NCBI GenBank assembly: GCA_033961575.1
Contig: CM066730.1
Coordinates: 114,789,523-114,853,522, forward strand
From: Aselliscus stoliczkanus
Taxonomy: Eukaryota > Chordata > Mammalia > Chiroptera > Hipposideridae
Reading direction: 5' to 3'
DNA length: 64,000 nucleotides
The notes under the pieces are model-generated. The model was not told the DNA's origin and made no database searches. It worked only from the letters and a program-made list of their open reading frames with translations. Below, piece after piece: positions 58,251 to 64,000 of this stretch. Each line of letters starts with the position of its first letter. The stretch's first letter is position 1. Both the position numbers and the translations under genes were made by a program.

Positions 58251-59394
58251 TTATATTTTCAAGCACTCCCCTAAGGCAATCCCTGGCCGTCTTCTTTATC
58301 TTGGCCAGTATTCTTTTCCCATCCCCTTATGTATCCAGTTTTTTCAGTATCTCTGGACTCTGTTCCTCCCTTAATTCATAGCTTCTATGCTCTGTCTCCC
58401 CCTGACGTCCCCAGCCTGTATTCCTCTCCTCTCCGGGGGGAACTCCCTTCAGCGTAATGGCTGTCCATTAGCGTGTTTTGAAAACCTCGCTCTCTCCCAT
58501 CCTCTGACAGTTTTCATACGCTCCACATGAAGGATCCTTTTCCAGAAATACTTTTGAAGAAAGTCTGAAGTAAGCTGAAAAGTATTACATTTTTCATCTC
58601 AACAGGGAAATGGATTTAAGAAAAGGAGAGCAGAGCCTGCAGGCCTTTCAGGTTTTAAAGAGAATTCCACACACTGCTGCATCGGCACTGGGAACACATC
58701 TATCACAGAAACCAAGAGAACATCTGCATTTACACGCTGAAATGGGTCCCTTCGTCCTTGATCACGATAATGACTTCAAGTTCCGCTGAGCTTTTCATCC
58801 AGAGGGACACCATGGCCTCTACAGAAGCCAGCCCAGCGAGCAGCTCCCTCCACCACCAGGGCTCTGTCTCCTCCGAGGTGAAGGGGAACGGCCCCACTAG
58901 GGGGATAATTGAAAAGAACAAGAGAGAGCTGGAAATTTTCTTTCCAATGGCAGCTAAAATAACAGTCTGACTGTCCATAGTTAATTGCCCCATCTGGAAC
59001 TCAGTCATAACCATGGGGTCCCAAAGAAATCTTCCACGTGGCATCAATAGCGATACATGAAAGAAGTGGAATGATCTCGGGGCCTAAAGAAAGTCTTGCT
59101 CTGTGAGCACCAGGACATTTTACTAATTGCCCTATTTCCGGTGTTTTAAAACCATGTCAGACAACTGGGGGACATTCCTTACCACAGTTCTCTCAAGCAT
59201 CCTCTTGCCTTGAGAAATCAGGGCCATGTTTTATGAGAACGAGTAAGGGACACAGACATGGGCTAGTTCGTGTTTGGGGGAAGAATGGGATCTAGTAGAG
59301 AGCTGCTTTCTTGACCAAGTACAGACAATTGTGTGAAATATAACAGAGGTGGCAGGCTCTGCTCTGTGGGTTCTAGAGGCCAGGGTAAAAGTTG
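58251..59394. other. No gene called; repeat-free open stretch at 58620-59100
   Basis: 58720-58900 has about eight CpGs and overlapping open frames on both strands: minus 58730-59047, and plus from the ATG at 58770 to 58970. An inner plus ATG at 58803 has a strong Kozak context (gacaccATGG). I recognise neither protein. It may be a conserved element or exon. Confidence 0.4.
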
Positions 59395-59655
59395 AATTCA
59401 CTCTCAGCAAGATGTATATTTGGAGTTGCCCTGCCAGCTGTGCGATGGATTGGCCCTGAGCAGGCCACACATGTGTTGGGAGACATTGCTGGATCCTCTG
59501 CCTGGATTTCTCTCCCCCATTTCCCTCATTCCTCCTTTCCCACCACCAATTCAACACAAGTGTCCTCTTCTCCAGGAACCCTTCTTTGAATTCCCTGAAT
59601 CTGGGCTAACTGTTCCTCATCTGTATGTACTTAGTATGGTGACTGGCATATAAGC
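59395..59655 (+). repeat. L2 LINE 3' region, sense
   Basis: 'ccatttccctcattcctcct', 'caggaacccttctttgaatt' and 'ctgttcctcatctgtatgta', ending in 'agtatggtgactggcatata', an L2-like 3' end. Confidence 0.65.
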
Positions 59656-59702
59656 AGGCATCATTTATTAAACACTTATATGCCAGTCACCATACTAAGT
59701 AC
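59627..59702. other. Perfect 28-bp inverted repeat, 20-nt loop (pre-miRNA-like hairpin)
   Basis: Left arm 59627-59654 (starts gtacttagtatggtgactgg) is the exact reverse complement of the right arm 59675-59702 (starts cttatatgccagtcacca). The left arm belongs to a sense L2 3' end and the right arm to an antisense MIR, families that share a 3' end. The RNA would fold into a 76-nt hairpin with no mismatch. Transcription or processing is not shown. Confidence 0.9.
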
Positions 59703-59875
59703 TTTACACATAAAGTATCTCTTTTCATCCTTACAATCATCCAAAGTACTATCATCTTCATTTTATAGGTAAGAAAATTGAGGGTCAGCGACATTAATGT
59801 CTCACAGCTACTAAATGGCAGAGCTGGGATGTGAAAGTAGGACTCTGTCCTCCAAGCCCATGCTCATCCCCACTG
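59656..59875 (-). repeat. MIR SINE, antisense
   Basis: 'atcatttattaaacacttat', 'catactaagtactttacaca', 'cttcattttataggtaagaa' and 'gctactaaatggcagagctg' follow antisense MIR order. Confidence 0.85.
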
Positions 59876-59894
59876 GGTTCAGCACTCTGATGCT

Positions 59895-59985
59895 GGACTC
59901 GCACTGTATCCATTTCAGTATCTCTAGTGCTAGTACATTACCAGGTATTTATAGACCCTGGATACACACTTGTTGAACTAAATAT
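59895..59985 (+). repeat. L2 LINE 3' end, sense
   Basis: 'tctagtgctagtacattacc', 'aggtatttatagaccctgga' and 'acacttgttgaacta' fit an L2 terminus. Confidence 0.55.
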
Positions 59986-59989
59986 CTAG

Positions 59990-60425
59990 GGTGTATAGCT
60001 GACCCATATCAGGGTAACTAGAGTAAACTTGCCTTATTAGCCTGGCTCTCTACCAGTTGACTATTCTGTTTTGCCTGAGTAACAAAAGAACGGTTATTTT
60101 AGAAAAAAAGAAAAGTACAAGCGTTTACACAAGGTTCTTGGTGTCATGCTAACACACGGGAAAAGGTGTTGTCTTGCTGAATTCAGGTGTTCTTTTCACT
60201 GAATTCAATCAAACCAGTTCTGCATATTGACACAGAAGGTGTAACTCACAGCAATTCAATTGTTATGCCTCACTGCATAACCACTTCTGTCATCCATCGC
60301 TATCCCTCTCCAGCAACACTGCTATTGCTGCTGCTGCTGTGGCAACTGCCACATATTTCCCCAGAGAATGAATATGGCTGAACACGGTGTGCAGGGGTGA
60401 TGGGAGAGAGCTCATTTTCCCTGGG
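59990..60425. other. No gene recognised
   Basis: Single-copy DNA. A short (CTG)n-like run 'ttgctgctgctgctgtgg' lies near 60325-60342. Confidence 0.45.
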
Positions 60426-60429
60426 ATAG

Positions 60430-61465
60430 CAAGAGCTCATCCTCTCTAACAGACGGGCAGCCCTGCTTATCCTTCTCTATCCTTCTCCACCTCCAGAAAT
60501 TCAAGCCCATCCATTTTGTCTTCATAAAGCATCTTGTTTCCATCCTTTCTTATTATTCCTGCCACTGCCCTTGCCCAGGCCTTGTCCAAGTATCCTCTGG
60601 CCTCAATTAGTCCAGCTTTTCCTGCATACCCTCACAGAAACATTCCTCCTTAATATGACCTGTTTATTATCTCACCCTCCTTACTCTCAAAATCTACACA
60701 TTGTTTCTCATTGTTTTCAGGATAAAATCTAAAATTGCTAGACATTCCAGCGCTCCACCGACTGGCTCTAACCTACCATTCCAAACTTTTTTCCTACTAT
60801 TCTGTACTCAACCCCCAGAATCACCCCTCTGGTCTCCTCACAGGTCCCCTATTTTGGCTGATGTCTGTCCATCCACCCATACCCTGCCCTTTCTTTAAGG
60901 ACCAGTCCTAATGTTTCCTGTTTTCTGGACTTCCCAGTGGTCTTTCTCATAGAATTTCTATGTATTTCCTATCCACCTTACAGTCATCGGTTTGGTACAT
61001 CATCTTATTGGGCTGCACGTTGTGATTGAACTCTGTGGATATTTGTGTTCAATATCCCTGGTGAAATTATGGGCTCCTTGAGAGCAGAAACAATCTTTCT
61101 CTTCTACATATGTTCCATGAGGACCTAGACCAGTTCATGTTTTAGTGACTGTTCCAAAACTGTTTAGCAAGACTTGCATTTGGCCTCATTCTGTCTGTGC
61201 ATTCTTCATTCCAGGTATACCAGAGTACTTGAAATTCCCCAAATAGACCATTACTGTCTATTTCTAGGTATTCACACCAGATGTTCTGTCCTCGTGGCAC
61301 TCTTAACCTCTCATGCTCCCCTTTCCTCCAGCTCCAGTTTTCCTGGAAAAGTATCTGGCCTCAGCTTGAATGTCACTGCTTCCAGAAAGTCCTCCTTCAT
61401 TCTGCAAGATCAGATCAGGCTTGGTTCCTCCAGCAGCTGTGTTCACTCCAATCAGAAATTGTCAC
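60430..61465 (+). repeat. L2 LINE 3' region, sense
   Basis: Pyrimidine-rich L2-like text: 'ttttcaggataaaatctaaa', 'gcgctccaccgactggctct', 'ccctgccctttctttaagga', 'tgggctccttgagagcagaa', and again 'gcttgaatgtcactgcttcc'. Possibly two overlapping L2 pieces. The terminus is found after the LTR, at 62108-62225. Confidence 0.6.
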
Positions 61466-61467
61466 AC

Positions 61468-62107
61468 TGTGTGTTAGTTAGGGCTCTTTTGTATATATGT
61501 AATGGAGAACCAACTGAAATTAGGGGAAAAAAGGAAATTTATCATCTCAGGTAACTGCAATGGCCAGGGTAGAACTGGTCTCAAAGTACGTGGTCAATTT
61601 ACAATCTCTCTTGGTCTCTCCTCATTGGATTTCTCTTTTCTTCTATCTACTCTCTCTGCTTCACTCTGTGTGGGCCTCATCCTCTATGTAGCAGAAAGTC
61701 GGGGGCGGGTGAGAAGAAGTGAGTGTAGGGTGAGGGGAGAGCCTGACTATAAGAGGGTGCTGGGTTTATATCATCCCAATGACTTCAGAGCAAACAGAGC
61801 TGCTTTCTCCTGGCAACCACATATTAATCTCCAGGGAATTAATCTGATTGGCCTGACTTGAGTTTACAGGTTTACTCCTAGGATAATCACTATGGCCACA
61901 GGCCTGGAGGTCAAGTTTGAATTGCCTGTCCCCTAATTTTCTATGATACCATGGGGGTGCAGGAGAACTACTGTGATTGGTGCTCTCTACTTGGATGACT
62001 TGGAATTGGAAAAGAGAACATCCCATAGGAAAGAGAAGACTATTACCAGAAAAAAAAGAGGGAAGGAATGCTGGATATACAAAAACAATATATGTCCATT
62101 ACACAAC
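61468..62107 (-). mobile_element. Solo LTR, ERVL/MaLR-like, antisense, inserted in L2
   Basis: Antisense landmarks in order: 'tagttagggctcttttgtat', 'aaggaaatttatcatctcag', 'gtgtgggcctcatcctctat', 'ctgattggcctgacttgagt', 'gataatcactatggccacag' and 'tgctggatatacaaaaacaa', ending 'tatgtccattaca'. About 640 bp, no internal region. Family name not certain. Confidence 0.7.
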
Positions 62108-62225
62108 ATCTGTCTGCCTCCTCCATGTACTGAAAGCTACCTTAGGATGTTATTGTGCTTTAGTCACTATATGTCCTTGGTACCTGGCTCAATCATATTT
62201 GATAAATGGATGGATGAATGAATGT
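62108..62225 (+). repeat. L2 LINE 3' terminus, sense
   Basis: 'tatgtccttggtacctggct' then 'gataaatggatggatgaatg', the L2 end. It continues the copy interrupted by the LTR. Confidence 0.65.
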
Positions 62226-63109
62226 TCTGAGTGTCAATCAAACCCCCAGAGTTCTGGATAAGGAAACACAGAGCCATGTTCTAAAGCTTAGGTTTGAACA
62301 TGGTCGCCAATGGCTGCTGTTGTTTTGCTTTCCCAGCCAGTGCAGTAGTGGTTAGAAATGGGTTCTTAGAAGACCGGCTTTGGCTGCTTAACAAATACAT
62401 AAAGTGTCCAAAGAAATACCTGAACTTTACCTGAGATCTGGCAGAATGTAAACCTACAGTCATCTGCCTACCTCCTTTGGCCTGAGTTCATCCAATATTA
62501 TGTCATAAAAACAATCAGAGAAGCACATTACCAAGGAAGAAAACAAGAGGTGAGATGCTTCAGGAAAACAATGAGAAAGCTTCTGCACTTCTCATCAGGT
62601 GGGAACAAAGAGAACTGGCAAGTGAGTTGCTTTATTTGACCACCCTGTTAGTATATGCTCACAGTTTAAGAATAATCCCATTTGGAGATTATAATAAAAT
62701 TGGCTTCTATATCCCTGCTAGATAGTAAGCTCTTCAAAGAGGAGAAACTTATCTTTATCTCCATATAATCCCATCAGTGTAAAGGACCTCAACCCATCTG
62801 GAGTTTTTACAAACTTAATTTTACAAATCTACATCTAATGAGATCTTGGCTTTCAGAGACAGGCCCACCATCTTGATTGACTTACTGTTTCCAGAAGAAC
62901 TTCATTTATAATGCTTGAGTTTGTCTATCTCTTTATAGATTCTAAAATTAAGATAAACAAAAAGGTTTTTAAAATCCATTTTAAAATGTGGGCCTTACTC
63001 ATTTTCCTGTCATCTGCCAAAAGCCCATAGTCTTCTAATAAATTAGGCACCATAACATAATGAATGTGGTGATCATACCCAGTGATGCATCATCAAATAA
63101 TTTAGGCCA
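62226..63109. other. No gene recognised
   Basis: AT-rich single-copy DNA; an L2-like 'gatagtaagctcttcaaaga' scrap lies near 62720. Confidence 0.45.
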
Positions 63110-63110
63110 A

Positions 63111-63171
<61 letters not shown>
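63110..63171 (+). repeat. Compound (CA)n(GA)n microsatellite
   Basis: CA repeat (63110-63124) followed by about 23 GA units. Confidence 0.97.
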
Positions 63172-63173
<2 letters not shown>

Positions 63174-63287
63174 CACACACTTTTCTTTAAAGAATAAGTC
63201 CTTTAGAATCCCTCTCAGATATGTTAGGAGAAAGCTATATTCCTTAGCCTTGGAATGCTCAATCACAAGAAACCTTAAGAAAGTTTA

Positions 63288-63407
63288 GGGCCGGCCAAGT
63301 GGCGCAGCGGTTAAGCGCTGGCTTGGGAAGCCAGCGACCCTGGCTCAGGTCCCACATATGAGGGTTAGTGACACTGCCCTCAAAAAAAAAAAAAAAAAAA
63401 AAAGAAA
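63288..63407 (+). repeat. Short tRNA-derived SINE (monomer)
   Basis: Head 'gggccggccaagtggcgcag', 'ggttaagcgctggcttggga' A-box-like motif, 'cactgccctc' end and a long A-tail of about 21 residues. 11-bp target-site duplication (aagaaagttta) at 63277-63287 and 63408-63418. The long A-tail suggests a young copy. Confidence 0.95.
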
Positions 63408-63589
63408 AAGAAAGTTTAATTAAATTTTTTGTCTTATCACTAAGTAACTCTTGCTGTTAAATAATTACTGATATTGTCACCTATTTTATGTCCCAAAGCC
63501 TCCTGTTAACATTACAACCTAAAATGGTAACTTTTTTCATTAACGTCATTGATATAATTAACTATTAGCTATCTTTTATCAGGTCAGTA

Positions 63590-64000
63590 CACCATCATTC
63601 TTCCCCCATCCTTCACAACTCTGATTCATAAACACTTCTTAAACACATTGTTGCCTTCTCAAACACAACCCTAATCATGGACTCCTCCTCAAAAACTCCT
63701 AGTTGGGCTAAAATTCAAACACCTTAGCTGACATTTCAGAACTTGCACAAGGTCCCAGTACCCTTACTAACTAAGCCTTTCCCTCTGTGATGCAACATGG
63801 ACAGTCTGTGCTCACCTCACTGACACACCCACCAAACACAGCACACAGAAGCCTCCTGTCTCTGACCACGACGTCCTCTTTGCCTTGGTTGTTCAGCCTC
63901 TCATCTCCACCAGTCCAGCTCCTACTCTCTCTTCTAAGGTCAGAGCACCTCTCATGGCCTTGAGTTGCTTTCTGCGAGCCTCCAGGCCTACCGAGAGTCC
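63590..64000 (+). repeat. L2 LINE 3' region, sense, runs off the window
   Basis: 'ctaaaattcaaacaccttag', 'cttgcacaaggtcccagtac' and 'ctttgccttggttgttcagc' resemble the L2 3' region. Open at the window end. Confidence 0.5.

Overview
This window looks like mammalian, most likely bat, intergenic or intronic DNA. It is AT-rich and CpG-depleted, full of ancient mammal-wide repeats (MIR, L2, L1, MaLR-type LTRs), and has no long intact host reading frame. The lineage clue is the SINE set. One group is a short tRNA-derived element with a head of the type 'ggccggccgagtggcgcggtggttaag'. A second is a ~440-460 bp composite with the same head and a 'gttcccc..ccccaataaaatcttt' tail. A third is a 604 bp element made of four tRNA-like 'tggctcag' units that ends in the same tail. 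From memory this resembles SINEs of rhinolophoid bats (horseshoe / false-vampire relatives). That placement is an inference; no database was searched.

Layout. 1-11.4 kb: SINEs, L2 pieces, a hAT element split by a SINE, two copies of a small mariner-like MITE, an LTR, and an L1 3' end nested with a MITE, a MER2/Tigger-type element and a composite SINE. 12.2-14.7 kb: an antisense MaLR-type LTR-internal-LTR relic. 15.9-20.8 kb: a short recent-looking L1 insertion and an older L1 that keeps 5'UTR, ORF1 and endonuclease remnants but lost most of ORF2. 20.8-31 kb: mostly single-copy sequence with MIR/L2/LTR fragments, including a perfectly palindromic RFX X-box-like site. 31-39.3 kb: L1 and L2 relics, a hAT MITE abutting a small CpG-dense patch, and microsatellites. 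42.3 kb: the tetrameric SINE. 47.1-48.6, 55-58 and 58.6-59.1 kb: repeat-poor stretches with homeodomain/POU/E-box-like motifs, which look like candidate conserved non-coding elements. 49.9-54.6 kb: a cluster of LTR relics and a long antisense L2 with recognisable reverse-transcriptase residues. 59.4-62.2 kb: L2/MIR/LTR nest containing a perfect 28-bp inverted repeat.

No protein-coding host gene, structural RNA gene or CRISPR-like array could be supported. The only recognisable protein sequences are dead fragments of L1 and L2 proteins. The observations most worth checking are the perfect 28-bp hairpin at 59,627-59,702, the modular SINE architecture sharing one tail, the 18-bp palindromic X-box, the local CpG cluster at 34.9 kb and the candidate regulatory blocks.
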